Assembly (NCBI GenBank): GCA_015227615.1
Contig: JAALGZ010000034.1
Coordinates: forward strand, 1 to 64,000
DNA length: 64,000 nt
From: Labyrinthula sp. Ha
Lineage: Eukaryota > Sar > Bigyra > Labyrinthulida > Labyrinthulaceae
Direction: 5' to 3'
The notes under the pieces are model-generated. The model searched no databases. It was not told the origin of the DNA and worked only from the letters and a program-made list of their open reading frames with translations. Made by a program: the position numbers and the translations under genes. Below, piece after piece: positions 23,229 to 35,556 of this stretch. How positions within the stretch are numbered: position 1 is the first letter of the stretch; each line of letters starts with the position of its first letter.

Positions 23229-26200
23229 CGTTTCTATAATAGGTTTAACAGATTGTGAATATTTCTGATAAAATACCAGGTGGTTTGGGGAATATTTTCT
23301 CCATTAATTCCTAGTGCTCTAATTTAATAATTGTAATGAAATATCCTTATATGTTGTAACAAAAGGAATAATGTTTCCTTTCTAGGAAAAAAAGTTTCTC
23401 TCTTGATTTACCTCTGCTTTTTTCCACGCTGTGCAGAAAGTTCTTGCTAGAACTGGAAAATAGATTAACTCTTTGACGCTACTTGCTTCCCATTTCTACA
23501 TTCTGTTTATATATTGAAAATGTTGACTAACAAACTTAGACTAGATATACATACAATGGAATAACTACATCAACTGGAAACCTAGAGTCTTACATTGTAG
23601 ATTCGGGCTATTGCAATTATCAAAGCACATAGTTATTTATATAATTATTAAGTGACTTACTTTGAGCAGTTCAGACTTGTAAATTCAGAGGCATTAATAA
23701 AATATAACATGGTTTTCCTGGGTTTAAAGGAAACACCATGCTTTTGAATGTAATGTAATTCTGACACAAAAATAAAAGAGAGCTAAAAGATACAAAGAAC
23801 ACTTCATAGTTCGCTTTATTAAAAACCACTAATCTTTCTACACATTTATTTTTTATTGGATTCTTAGTTCTATTCCGCTCTCACAACAAATCTCTGCGGC
23901 CTTTCTTTTGAATCTTGATAGGTTCTGTGAAAGGCTAAGCGTCAATCTATCTCCCAACATTTTCTCCTTCTTAACCCTTAACTAAAATCCCAGCTCTTAA
24001 GAGCTAATGTACGCTCTCTATTGCTGACTGTGTTTTAGGCAACTATTAACACTTAAAAAATATTATACCCTTTATTCCAAAATTTTCATATCCTAAATTT
24101 TATTTTCAAAACGGTGGTGATATAATTTCGCTTTCAACTAAAGGTTGGGAATATATCTATAAACTCTTCGGCCCACAAAACCACACTAGGCACCAATTAG
24201 AAGGCATTATACCCGCCAGTCCTACATAATCTTTTGTTCATGCTTATGATATTAGATGAACAATTATCTCCTTTGCAATCATTCCCTGCCTTCATTTATT
24301 GCCTGTACCTCATCTATGCAATCCAATGGTGCCAAACATTGGTCCGTAAACTAAATGTGGACCCGTTTAGTTCCCTTCCGTTTGAGGCTAAGAACCAATT
24401 ATGATTGTAAAAACTTTCGCTAAGAGGTTACACAAGATCATAATAATGACATCTCGTATTATTTAATTATCAGTCCAACCTACGAAGAACAAGTGATTAA
24501 TACATTTTATTAATTCTTAAAGAAAAACTAAGCTCATAAACTCTGACTTGTAGTAAGAGTTCTTCCATAGCTAGGCGTAAGCAGTGAAATGTGGGATAAA
24601 TCAAAGTCAACAGTTTCAGGAGGTAAGTAACTACTGCTTAATTTCATGAATAGCTTCACTAGAGTTCAAATTGTATGAATAATTTCCCTTACTAACTGTT
24701 GACTTTTGTGATTCTGTTCCATTACGCTTGGACTTGAGATTTACCTTTCTTCTTTCTATCGAGGTCAGTTGCATTTGGGACTCGAATCAAATAAAATTTA
24801 TCAATAGATATTCGATAATTGTCTTAATTCTAAATTTTGAATAAGAAAATTGGGATTGTTACACTTACTAAAAGATTCTGATTTTATTATGATTTTCAAA
24901 TAGTTCCCATCAGTCTATCTAACCACATCGAAAGTAACTAATGAATATGACCAGGGAAGATATGGTTAAAAAATTATTTTTGAATTATCATTAAATCAAA
25001 TTGCCGTCCAAATTACAATTGACACAGTATGTAGCTAGTCAATTGTGTGAATGTAAGGGTTCAGCTTATACTAACTCTCAATTTGTTCTCGGCAGTGGAA
25101 CATACTGAATAGAGGTTAGATAAGTGAGAAACAAGCACTGGCCAAAATAACGAAATAACTGTCTAAGATAAGAAAGTAACCAGAGAAAAAGAGTACTCTA
25201 AGAAAGTAAGAGAATAAAATGGTTTTCCAAATAAGATATTAAGTTGCTGTGGGATAGTATTCATCCTTTTGCTAGTTTAGAGTAATGTATGAACTACTTC
25301 AGCTGCTCTTTTTCCCCGTCTGAATTTTTACCCTTGGGATTGTTCTCGCACTTTTATTTTACCTTTGTTATAGCAACAACTAGAATACAACCACATTATT
25401 TGCTACTTTTTGTCTCCATGGAGTATCTAAAATACCTCTAGGTCAGTTCCAGTGGATGAACCACACAAACAAACGCAAAGCTCATTCATTCCCCCTAGCT
25501 AGAATTTGCCGCTTATAATGTTAGCGAAAATGGTACCTATACTTTCACTCTAGTTGGCAAAGGAACTGTCAAGCGATGTAAGAGAAACCTTAAAGTTTTT
25601 TCTCCAATGTATGTAAATTAGACTGGGTTAACTCTTGGATTCGCATATCTTAATTTAAAATGTGCTCATCACCTCAAATAGCTCGAAGTTAAATGCTTCT
25701 GTGCTCTTATATTTCTTCCGTTCATGCATCTGTGCTAAAGTAGTAAACAGTTAAGGTGTAAAATACTTCTCTAGCCCTTTGTCAAAGTAAACGGTGTGAT
25801 ACTTTTCATTCCTTCCTATCCTGTAAAAATAATGTTCTTGTAAGAATCCACTTGTCTTGAATTGAAACTTTAATTGTCGTTATTCCCGAATAATGAGTAG
25901 GTTTCTTCTAACAGAGTGACACATCTTTCTCTTCAATTATAGTATCAAATAAGTTTTCCCATTCTGTACCTGGTTGATTGTTACCACTTAATTTCTATAC
26001 CAGAAACATGTTGCAAACGTATCTCTGAAATTAGGACTACAAAAAACATGAACACCTAAGTTAACTCCATGCTAAGGATGCCCAAGCGCCCTCTCGGAAC
26101 AATACTGGGGTGAGGTTAATTGTTGAGTAACTGGGTAAGTCAATCTGAAACAAAGATAAAGTATCGTGATAAAGGCTGTCACCTGAATATCCCTACCCCA

Positions 26201-26838
26201 AAGAATAGAAGATGGGGTAAAGGTTCCCAATGTTGCTAAATATTCATTAAAGTGTTTTTAGCTGCCTATGGCACAGACCGTAATATTACAAAATATGTGT
26301 AATACTACTACACAAACAATATCATTCATCTTTTGTTTTCCGATACTGGTTTCAAGATTTGATATTATTGCTAGAATCGCGTCTCAATAATGTATCCCTT
26401 CTTCATTTTTAACATCTTTTCTTAATAAGAAGCCAAAGCTATCGGTACGAATCGTGCTTCCCGTTAATTTGTGTCAAACTCGTTTAACGATAGCTTGTAA
26501 ATATTGTATAAAGCAATAACGCTATGATTTCCTAAATGAAGACAAAAGTGATGTACTATGAAACATGTTCTGATGGCAAACCCTAACCTAATCGCAACTA
26601 CGGGCTCTTGCCCCTGGGATTCTTACTGGAATAATGAGTAGAGAGATTAATTGAAGAGTTAGTACGAACTACCAACGTACTCTTCACAAATGATTTTTTG
26701 ATATGCTGTGGCACTAGAACGATAGAGTTTTTTGGGAGCGGTTTTTAGAGGCTAGATTTTGGAAGGCTACTCTTCCACTCAGTGGTTGACCGTTTCTTAC
26801 CCCTGAGGCCCAATCTTGTGAAACAAGAAAAGGGAAAA
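23229..26838. other. 3.6 kb without a recognised gene
   Basis: Stops are dense in all frames. No ORF of note, LTR, satellite or RNA gene was seen. It separates the 510-aa protein gene from a decayed DNA transposon. Confidence 0.5.
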
Positions 26839-28930
26839 ATGACACAAAACCAAAAGGACACAAACAACCTCAACGTAGAGAAACAAGACCTCAACCAACT
26901 AATCCAGATGATTTCACTCGATGGATGGACCTTGTTCAGAGGTTGTACACGAGAATAAATGCTTGAACTACTTCAGAAAATTTCTATGAACAGATTTATG
27001 TGGAAGAGGGCTTCGTGCTACAGGTTTTCTGAGGAACAAATGAAAAAAATCTTCGGTTCGGATAAGAGAATGTTGAGAAGATACATTGTACAATGTCTTT
27101 CTTCACCTACTTATACCTTTGAGGTAAACATTAAATTTGATTTAGCTTTTGGTAAGTACATCTTCAAAACAAGAATTTGAAGCACGTTGAACATGATCTA
27201 AATCTAGATTCAGACAAAAGGTGATTTTGTTCAGGCTTAAAAGAAGACGAGTTGAAAATGTTAAGATCAATAGGTGTAGCTGACACTTCATTAGCAAGTG
27301 CTTAAGTTGTATTACATTTTAAGTTTCTAAGTGTGGGCTTCCAGAAGACTTTAATAGAACGTGAACTACGAATATTTAAAAAAACAGCAAGAAATTCTGA
27401 AGGGTCAAACCTGCAGATTTTAATGAAAACATGTCAAGAATGTCTTCAATAAGGGGGACGGTTTTCTATGTACTTTGGAATATAAAACCAAGGAAGACCA
27501 ACACTAAACGAATTAAGTTTTCAACCCAAACTAAAAAAACCAGTTGATCTGTATTCTGATTCACTACAGGTCGACACACCCCACATGTTTCCTAAGTACG
27601 TCTTCGTTTCGATGTTTCCCATGGTTGTTGACTGTTTCATGAAGACAATCAACTTTGATTGCAGTCTAATGCAAACTGAGAATAATGTGGATGTGACAAG
27701 AGGTCTCACAGGCCTTGAACTGAAGAAGATGAAGGTGATCATGTCCGATGGGTCACTAGCTCTGGCGAAGTCATCCCAAGAACTTGGGCTGATCCATGCT
27801 CGCTGTGTGAAGCATCTTTCATCTTCATTTGCTTCTACGGCAAACGGAGTTAAGGGGACTGGCTTCAAACGTTTCATGGATGCTCCTAAAAAGTTACTGC
27901 ATGAAAAGTTAGTTAGTGAAAGTCGATTTGATGAGGAGATGGATGAAATGATTGAGAAGTTTTAACAAAATGTGCAGCAAACCTACCTAAAAGATATTAA
28001 AAAAAAACAATGTCCAAGTATTGGGCTTTGTTAAGAAAAAATTCACAATCGGATACCTTACCACTCAACGTGGTGAAATGTTTCACTTCAAGTTCAAAAA
28101 AAGAGGTAAACTCTCTCTGAAGCAAAATATATGGGCCCTTGACTAGTTAGTGACCTACGATAACAAACAACTGCAAGACTACACTAGTTCCATCTTGAAA
28201 AAGCTAAAAAACTTGTCATTAATGAAAATTGGGATTTCCTTGGTGGCTTCTAGGTTATTGACAGCATAGTGAAGAGGGCACATGCTTGTTCCATATCAAT
28301 AGATCGGGGATATAATACCTACATGGTGATGAAGAAGGAGAACCATGAGCTTAACAATTTTGAACTGTTAATCGATATGAAGGATAACATGGTCTTTCCC
28401 CGGTACATATACGCTTGTTAGACTAGATTCAGCCAATTGTGCAGAAAATTCACAAGTTTGTGCATCAACCTAGAAGCAGAATATATCCAAAAAGTCTAAT
28501 TGCTTTCTAGGTGGCACTTTTTGACCCATACACTTTTCAATCTTACTTTGAAGAAACTAGGGCGTGTAGGGACATCCGAAGATGGTGCTCTGCATTTTAA
28601 TTTAAAGGTACCTGGCTTCATGAGTTTTTCAATCCCGAGAAAACCAAGTACGAGGTACTCGATGTTGTAATCCACTTCGAAGATACTATGTGAAGAAGCT
28701 CAGCAGAGTACTGATGAGGAATGGAGAAAAGAGTACGCAACTGAAATAAGGATGAGAGACGCCTTGAGACAGAACGCCTACGGAAACCTTTCCGATGTGG
28801 ATATGTCGCTTTCCCAGCACTCTGGGTCGACTATTCTCCCTCCAAGGAAAAGGAAAACGAATTGGAAAGAAAATGTTTCAAAAAGTCAAAGAAGACTCAA
28901 CTTAAACAACGAAAAAACTTTTCTTTACAT
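26839..28930 (+). mobile_element. Decayed MULE-like DNA transposon
   Basis: Pieces of one transposase lie in order on the plus strand. From ATG 26839 (MTQNQKDTNN) a frame runs through one in-frame TAA just before 26959 into a 73-aa segment with a basic, Trp- and Cys-containing N-terminal region. At 27585-27965 a 126-aa segment holds the most telling part: PKYVFVSMFPMVVD, then KVIMSDGSLALAKSSQE and IHARCVKHLSSSF. This is the DDE-core pattern of MULE transposases (acidic residue, SDG-LA, then C-x2-H). A basic C-terminal fragment lies at 28752-28930 (PPRKRKTNWKENV). Several stops and frame changes separate the pieces, so the transposase is dead. I did not find clear terminal inverted repeats. 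Confidence 0.55.
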
Positions 28931-29814
28931 ACTCTGCTACTTAGCTTCCATGTGGGGAGTTTTGCAACATTACTCTCTCCCCAACCTCATCATCTTCTTT
29001 CCAAGTCTCAGCAACTTCTTTTTCCCTAACCCTAATCTTTCGGCTGTTTTTTTTTTCGCCAAAAAATGAGAGTTCAAAATAAGTTATCTTATACAACTAT
29101 TTTAGAAATAGATCCCTTTCATATCCAACGCCAACGGTTTTCTTTTCTTTGAAAAGGTTAACTTTTGTCGAAAAACACTATAAAATAGATAAGAAAACTT
29201 CACCTTAAACCTCATCTTGGGGTTCAACACATATAAATCCATCCCTCTCGTTGTTTTTTTTTGAATGATATAAACGAAAAAAAATTTGCTTTTAAATAAC
29301 TTGATAATGCAATAACTTCAGTCTTTTATTTTAATTTTTTGGTAGTTTTTCTTGCTTATTTTTTGTGTAATTGGATTATCCAATAAGAGTACTCATCCAA
29401 CCAGAATGAAGTGATTTTCGAAAGGCTAACTTCGATAAAAACTAATCCATTTTTTTCTATAAGAAAATATTAGTACAAGAAATAGATAAAGGTGTTTTAT
29501 TACTGGGGACAGATTTACTAGAACAATGTAAATGTCATATAGATTTTTGTGTAAGACAATATTACTCGAGAATTCAAAAAAATTTATTTCAAAACCCGAA
29601 AAAAGTAGTGAATATATATATATATATATAATGAGATGTAACAAGAAATCTCATGTCTTGATAAGATATTGTATATTCTAGTCATAAAGGATGAATATAG
29701 AACATTCAATATAGAGAACTGGATGGGGTAAGAATGAATATTTGGGAGCTAAGACTGTATTTATTGAAAGAATAAATAATTGAAATTATAGAGACTACGA
29801 AATATTTTTTGTAA
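28931..29814. other. AT-rich spacer with a TA microsatellite
   Basis: Pyrimidine- and A-rich sequence with no gene seen. A run of about nine TA units lies near 29615-29631. The 3' end is the upstream region of the P450 gene. Confidence 0.5.
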
Positions 29815-31407
29815 ATGGTGGAGATAAAAAAGCTCGTAAAGTTGTTTCGTCTTATTAGACTTTGTCTTGCAGGTCAGTTCCTATTTAAGCTTATTAAGGT
29901 TCTTCTTCCCTTTGTGAAAGCTAAACTAGGAATAACATTTGCAAATGTTGATGGAAAGATCCATGACCTTTTTATGCTAAAACTTCTTAGGAACTCACAC
30001 AGACTTTATCATTATGAATGTGAACAACTATTAGAATACCCCACAGCACATTTTATAAAACAAAATATGGGAACTAAGGTTGAATTAGTAGCTGTTAATA
30101 AGCAAGCAGTTGAGTTCTTATTAAGGGATGAATTTAGAAACTTTTCACGAGGTAATGAGAAGGATGAAGCAATAATGGAGTTAATTGTTGAAGTATTTGG
30201 TAAAGGTACGATAACTTTTATGGATCACACAGAAAAGAGTGATAGATTAAAGTGGTTACACCAAAGAAATATGGTAAAAGAATTTTTGATATCTGATGAG
30301 TTTAAGCAGAACAGTTTAAACGCATTTTCAGATAGATCTTTAGCAGTAGTTGATGTCCTGAGAGATATATCCAAAGAAGGAAAAGAGGCTGAAATGCATA
30401 ACATATTCAGTAGATATGCAGTTGATTCTGCTCAACTAGTTTTATTTGGAAACAACGTACAAACTTTAGAGAAAGGTATGACAGAAGAAGATAACTTACC
30501 AAACCTAATGTTTCCAGCTTTGTTTTCTGCTTTTAAAGATGTTCTCTATCCAACTGCGTTAATTGCAGAGATCTTACCTTTTCCTTTTAATTACTTATTA
30601 GTTTACACTGTGAAGGTTAGGAGTAATAAATATAAAAGACTTAAAACTATTTGCGCCAAAATGGATGAATATGTTGATAAAATAATTATAAATACCAGAT
30701 TAGATAAAAAAAATTCAAATGAAAGTATAGCTGCAAAGTTTTCTGAGGCTGGAAACTTAAATCCTCCTACCTTAAAAAGGTTGGTGACAGATCTTATGCT
30801 AGCAGGAAGAGATACAACCTTTTCTGGTCTTTCCTGGATGCTTTATGAGTTAGCAAAAAACCCTGATACACAAGATAAGCTCTATCAAGAGATATGCGAA
30901 AGAATGGGAGAGAGAGAAAGACCTACAATAGATGACATAAATCCAGTGAATACACCATATTTGAACGGGGTTATTCTAGAAGCACTTAGGCTTCATCCAC
31001 CTGCACCGAAGTTTTCAAGAACAGCAATAAAAGATATGATATATTTTGACGGTGAAAAAAATATTTTTATTCCAAAAGGAACACGTATTAGAGTGTCAAC
31101 CTTTTCTATGTTGAGAAATCCTAAGAACTTTTCTAATCCCCTAGCTTTTAAACCTGAAAGATGGATTCCATATAAAGAAATATCAAACTTTGAATATCCT
31201 ATATTTTCTGCTGGACCAAGAATATGTAGTGGTAGAGATATGTATTTGAATGAAGCTAGAGTTATTACTCTTATTCTATTTCATAAGTTTAAGTTTGTAG
31301 ACTTGCATAGTAGATATAGATACACTCCAGTTGGTTTAATATCCTTACCTGCAGAAAACAAAGCAGGTAACAGTCAAAAAATGTGGATGAAACCATTAGC
31401 AAGATAA
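29815..31407 (+). CDS. Cytochrome P450, 530 aa
   Basis: A complete ORF with all hallmark P450 motifs: the oxygen-binding I-helix AGRDTT near residues 329-334; the ExxR motif in EALRLHP near residue 389; a PERW-type motif (FKPERW); and the heme-binding loop FSAGPRICSG at about residues 464-473, with the axial thiolate Cys near 471. A hydrophobic N-terminal stretch (LFRLIRLCLAGQFLFKLIKVLL) probably anchors it in the ER membrane. The heme loop and AGRDTT resemble CYP86/CYP94/CYP52-type fatty-acid omega-hydroxylases, but the substrate cannot be read from sequence alone. No introns are needed. Confidence 0.95.
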   Translation: MVEIKKLVKLFRLIRLCLAGQFLFKLIKVLLPFVKAKLGITFANVDGKIHDLFMLKLLRNSHRLYHYECEQLLEYPTAHFIKQNMGTKVELVAVNKQAVEFLLRDEFRNFSRGNEKDEAIMELIVEVFGKGTITFMDHTEKSDRLKWLHQRNMVKEFLISDEFKQNSLNAFSDRSLAVVDVLRDISKEGKEAEMHNIFSRYAVDSAQLVLFGNNVQTLEKGMTEEDNLPNLMFPALFSAFKDVLYPTALIAEILPFPFNYLLVYTVKVRSNKYKRLKTICAKMDEYVDKIIINTRLDKKNSNESIAAKFSEAGNLNPPTLKRLVTDLMLAGRDTTFSGLSWMLYELAKNPDTQDKLYQEICERMGERERPTIDDINPVNTPYLNGVILEALRLHPPAPKFSRTAIKDMIYFDGEKNIFIPKGTRIRVSTFSMLRNPKNFSNPLAFKPERWIPYKEISNFEYPIFSAGPRICSGRDMYLNEARVITLILFHKFKFVDLHSRYRYTPVGLISLPAENKAGNSQKMWMKPLAR

Positions 31408-31601
31408 AGATTTCTGTTTATCATGATGACGTAATACTTAATATTCTATATCAAAGATATTTACCTCCAAAATAGGCTAACAAGGGTACTTATGACCAGA
31501 ATAAGTTATCCAGTCGTAAATAGAAGATGTTATAGTTAGGGGGTTTAAATTGGGCTAAATAAAGATAGTTATATATTGATAAAGAATAAAACTATATGAT
31601 A

Positions 31602-32409
31602 TTATGCCTTTACTTGAACAATATTTCTTATAATAGGTATGGATATCGGTAGAATTAAAGGGCATATTACAGCCGCAAGTTGTTGATATTCAAAGAACAT
31701 TTGAGGTAGAAGAGACATATCGTAAAATATATATTGAGCATGAGAAAAAATATTCTGTACAGTTTTTAACCTGTGGCTAATGTTCTCTACTTTGTCAACT
31801 TTTTGTAGATCAGACAGTATACTCTCTATCTCTAAGCTCATCTCTTTGCGAAAAGTCATATGTCGCATTGAGTTAACTAACCGCTGTAGTTCATAAAAAA
31901 TTCTAATAGTTTCACTTTTATATAACTTGATATTGGTTATCATAGTATCTTCGGCATTATTGATATCAATATTCAGCACTTTTTCCAAAATAGTGATTAT
32001 GGGAAACAAGAGTTCAGTTTCTTCGCCTGGTCTCCAGCATAATATGCCTCCCTCGTACGACAACACCCCATGAAGTTGAAAATAACCTTTTACCAGGTAT
32101 ATATATATATCTTTGTTTTTTCCTGTCGATGTAGAAAACCGTGGTGAAGATAAAGAACGAAGTTCTTTTAATCTTTCTGCAGGTGTTGAAGAAGAGAATG
32201 GAGACGAAAACACATTCTCAACACTATATTCCATGTCAAAGAATAAGTCCAGTTTTGAAAAATATTTTTCCCTGTTTTCTAATAAATTCTGCAGCCCAGA
32301 AAGTTCAACTTGGGTGGCGTTGATTGCGACAAAGTTAACATTTACATTTGTCACTATCTCGTTACTGAGTCCGTCATAATCGCTTAAAGGAAAAGATGGA
32401 AAATAGGAT
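31602..32409 (-). CDS. Unrecognised protein, about 270 aa or more
   Basis: The main frame runs from about 32409 to TAA at 31602. The 250-aa ORF from 32354 begins with GTG, so it is not the true start. The frame is open upstream through SYFPSFPLSDYDGLSNEI to an acceptor-like CAG at 32410-32412. A 28-nt GT...AG stretch (32410-32437) could be an intron, but the first exon could not be placed in phase. The protein is helical and rich in Leu, with a Ser/Pro-rich loop near residues 50-80 and a hydrophobic C terminus (AAVICPLILPISIPII) that may be a membrane segment. Family unknown. The arrangement is divergent from the DnaJ gene at 32611. Confidence 0.5.
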
Positions 32410-32610
32410 CTGCAATTATACGAAAAAAAACAAGTACTGATATGGAAAAACTACGTGATAGGTAAAATAAAGGAGGGCAAATGAAAATAACCCGAAGTAA
32501 GCCTTGAGAAATGTGTGTATCATCCTTTGTATATTTTGGGCATTCCAGAATGACTAATTTGGCCACAATGACAAATTAATCCGTTGCACATTTTCATTAT
32601 TCTCGAAGAG

Positions 32611-33416
32611 ATGAAAAAGAGATTTTCCGGAAAATCCAGGTCTTCCTCTGGATCAAATTCGTCTAAATGCAGTAGAAAGATACCAAAACATGACCCTAAT
32701 GATTTATATAACATTCTTGAGGTAAAATATTAAGAAAATTTAAGTTTTAGATTCCTAGAGACGCCGACGAGTTGCAGATCAAGAAGGCATACAGAAAGTT
32801 AGCTATGAAATATCATCCAGATAAGAACAAGGACAGCCAGGAGGAGGCCGCTGAAAATTTTAAGAGAGTAGCTGAGGCTTTTGAAATACTTTCTGACACA
32901 GAAAAAAGAGAATATTACGACAAATATGGAAGGAAGGGTACTAACTCGACAAGTTATAGAAGTCCTGATCAAGGTTTTAATTTTTCTCGAGCCGCGGAAA
33001 TATTCGAGAATTTCTTTGGGGGAGACCCTTTTCTTTCTACTGGATTTGGGTTTGCAAACTCTGTTGGTACTGCTGATCTGTTCTCTTCTTTCGGTGACGG
33101 TGCTGCGGGGTCAGGAGCTCCTAGTTTTGGCTTTGATAGCTTTGGCCATACTTTTGGGATGGGCAATTTTCCTGAGATGCATCAAGTGAATAATATAAGT
33201 ACTAGTAGCAGCTCTTTCATTTCTAATGGAGTAAGTAAATCAACTACTACTGTCACTGAAATTGTAAATGGAGAGAGAGTAACAAGAACAGAAACGAAGA
33301 TTGTATACCCAGATGGAAGAGTCGAGACAAACAGTAGCGAAACAAGGGGAAGTCATCCTCAGTTGGGTTCAAGTACTCAGTATAAACGCGCTGGCTTTAA
33401 CCTTGATTGGTTCTAA
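32611..33416 (+). CDS. DnaJ (Hsp40) protein, DNAJB-like, one 29-nt intron
   Basis: Exon 1 is 32611-32721 and exon 2 is 32751-33416; the intron 32722-32750 is 29 nt, and the joined protein is 258 aa. The J domain spans about residues 29-95: DLYNILE joins [18 protein letters not shown], and the HPD signature that stimulates Hsp70 ATPase is at residues 59-61. It continues with [22 protein letters not shown] Gly/Phe-rich segment follows ([26 protein letters not shown]), then a Ser/Thr-rich beta region with [17 protein letters not shown]. There is no zinc-finger domain. This matches class B DnaJ proteins of DNAJB6 type. The splice is needed to restore helix I of the J domain. Confidence 0.93.
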
Positions 33417-33884
33417 GATAATTGGCAGTGACTGTTTCTAACAATATAAGACTGTTTGTTTGTTCTTATGAAAGACTTCATTGCTTGTTCAGGTTCACTT
33501 GGTAATTTTGACCGGGTATTTTTAAGGTTTCTGTCGCATTATCTTGTTTATGGAGTAATTCATTGTTGTAACTAATGTTCTGTACATATTTCGTCATTTG
33601 GTCCCTCTATTGTCTATAGTTGTCGCTCTTGACTAACAGTTCCTGTGAGAGAAGAGAATTCTAATAAGATAAGACTTATAATATGGAACGTGGCACGGTT
33701 GTGCCTGATGTATAATAGTAATCGTTTGTGATAAGAAGTTTATGGTATAATTAACCGTTAATAACTTAACTTGAGATTTAAAAAGTTTAAGAAAGAATCC
33801 GGAGAGTGCGTCAAACGGAAATCCCTGAGAAAACAATTGTCAGTGAGGGAAGCACTGACGTGAAGTTTCCTTTGTCCAGAACCT
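33417..33884. other. Spacer with a small hairpin
   Basis: No gene seen. A perfect 7-bp hairpin, GTCAGTG-AGGGAAG-CACTGAC, lies at 33839-33859 shortly before the family B LTR. Confidence 0.4.
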
Positions 33885-34210
33885 TGTTGAATGATAGTAT
33901 TTACTATTAGCTTACATAAGCATATTATTTATTCTGGTACCAAGCAGACTTAACACTTAACAATACTTTGAGAAGGTAAACGAGCTAGTCAACAAGTTAA
34001 AAGCCTAAAGACAACAATTTCTAGTGAGAAAAAGAAACAGATCTCTAAACAGTTATTCAAAAGAGCTTAAGGAAGTTTGAAACAGAACTTTAAGTAAACC
34101 AGAGCCTGAACTTGTACGAGAAAAAAGTTTAAAGCATCAGAAGAAGCGTTACTTGCTAATAATCTACCTTGTAACTATCTCTAGTTCACCGGTGCTGTTA
34201 ATGGCCAACT
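33885..34210 (+). repeat. Solo LTR, copia family B (approximate ends)
   Basis: Over about 300 bp this matches the LTR at 57432-57720: GGTACCA.GCAGACTT near 33937, GCCTAAA.GACA, AAGAAACAGAT.TCTA, ATTCAAAAGAG.TTAAGGAAG and a run ending near GAAGAAGCG. It begins with TGTTGA at 33885. There is no internal region. Many substitutions make it an old copy, and the right end is uncertain. Confidence 0.7.
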
Positions 34211-34354
34211 TGAAGATTAGAGCCTTGTAGAGATTAGATGTGAGCTTTAGATATATTCCTTATTTAAGTGTTCTTAGATTAAATATAAGGCTTAACTCTA
34301 GAGGTTTATTATATCTTCTAAGGTCAAACTTCATATGGAATAGTAAAATACAGT

Positions 34355-34654
34355 AGTTAGACAAGTAATTGTCTGCAACGGCTATATATGTATAAGGATA
34401 CGTATATTAAGTTAAATAAACTGAAATAGCTTGAAAAGAGCCTTAAAATGATATAAGTAACGTCTTTTAACTTCCAGTAGTTGTTGAGATATTGAGGTTT
34501 TACGATCTGTTGTTTCCGGTGCTTATGTATTAGTAAAAATATGTTATGTAAAGTTGCACCAAATATGCGGTAATGTAATATTGTAGTATTACTATGTAAA
34601 GTATAAACACTCAGTATGGAGAGAGTCGTACACTCGACTTCTTAGTGTCTGACT
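34355..34654 (-). repeat. Solo LTR, copia family A, reversed
   Basis: A 300-bp LTR of family A in the minus orientation, with a perfect 5-bp target duplication ACAGT (34350-34354 and 34655-34659). It lies about 150 bp from the family B solo LTR. It is more diverged than the copies flanking the full-length element. Confidence 0.93.
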
Positions 34655-35107
34655 ACAGTAAAGGGTCAGGGATAAACGTAGAGTTCGATAAAATAAAGTA
34701 ATTCATTAAATCTAAAACTTTCTCTGTGAAAAATAGATTCCTTCACAAATTAATATAAGTTTTAACTATCTCTTTAATAGCTTTCTGATAAGTAAAATGC
34801 AATGGGGGTGCTTTCTGAAAATAAATGCAATAAGTATACAGTTCCTAAAATTCTAGTAATCTCCAAAAATATGGTAATGCAATATTATGATAAGTAGGTA
34901 TTCTAAAATAAAATATAAGTATAAAAGTATAGAACATAAAGTATTGTATCAACTAAGAAAAGCTTCCTGTTGACTGTAAGCGAATAATTCTGTTGCTAAA
35001 GTACTATAAAATACTTTATCTCAGACTAATAACACGTCAGAGCTACATCGCTCTCCCGTGGAAGGATCAAATCCGTAGATTTGGTCCTCAAGAATATTGT
35101 CTGAAGA
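34655..35107. other. Spacer, no gene seen
   Basis: AT-rich. The right end is the 3' side of the MT-A70 fragment, whose frame stops at 35108. Confidence 0.4.
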
Positions 35108-35556
35108 TCAAGTTTGGGGAACTTCGTTTCCAACAATAAGCCAGCTATTTCGGATATTTCCACCTCGTCCAAATAAAGCTAAATTAAAACCTCCTGGAAG
35201 GCATGTCTCAATAAGTTGATAAATTTTCTTGAGATTTCCAATCGGTATTCCGACTTTCTCAGTGATGAAATCAGACTCTTTTTGCCTAAGCCAATCATCG
35301 TCAAAATTTCCTTCTTTACCAACAAAACAAAGTTCTTTTCTATGTCTCAACCAATGGCCCATACTAGAAAAGGGTTTGGCTTTATCAGTTGTTTTTATCC
35401 AGTCTATGATCTCTATTTATTTGAAATCATACCTCTCCATCCATTTGAGACAAAATTCAATCTTAGAGTTAATGCACCAGATAAAATAATAACCAGCTCC
35501 CATAGCAGCTGTAAAATCTAAATTCAATAAGTTTTCATCTGGAATCTGCTGATAAT
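35108..35556 (-). pseudogene. MT-A70 (METTL3/METTL14-type) methyltransferase fragment
   Basis: This is the C-terminal half of an MT-A70 domain, the fold of eukaryotic N6-adenine methyltransferases. From the N-terminal side it reads IPDENLL, YYFIWCINSKIEF, IDWIKTTDKA, GHWLRHRKELCFVGKEG, IGNLKKIYQLIE, LALFGRGGNIRNSWL and VGNE. The (F/W)-lid, GHW..H.KE and LFGR..N.R..W landmarks follow the family order. A TAA at 35417-35419 interrupts the frame between YDFK and IEII. The catalytic DPPW half is missing: sequence upstream turns into 341-bp satellite at about 35547. The IGN..K.IY step resembles METTL14/KAR4 more than METTL3. It is host-like coding sequence that is now broken, and it differs clearly from the MT-A70 region inside the neighbouring retroelement. 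Confidence 0.78.

Noticed and set aside
27521-27877. 118-aa minus-strand ORF
   Set aside because: It is the antisense shadow of the MULE-like transposase segment at 27585-27965, which has the recognisable motifs.
32384-32566. 60-aa minus-strand ORF as first exon of the 31602 gene
   Set aside because: Joining it through the 28-nt GT...AG stretch (32410-32437) gives the wrong phase and a quick stop, so the link is not supported.
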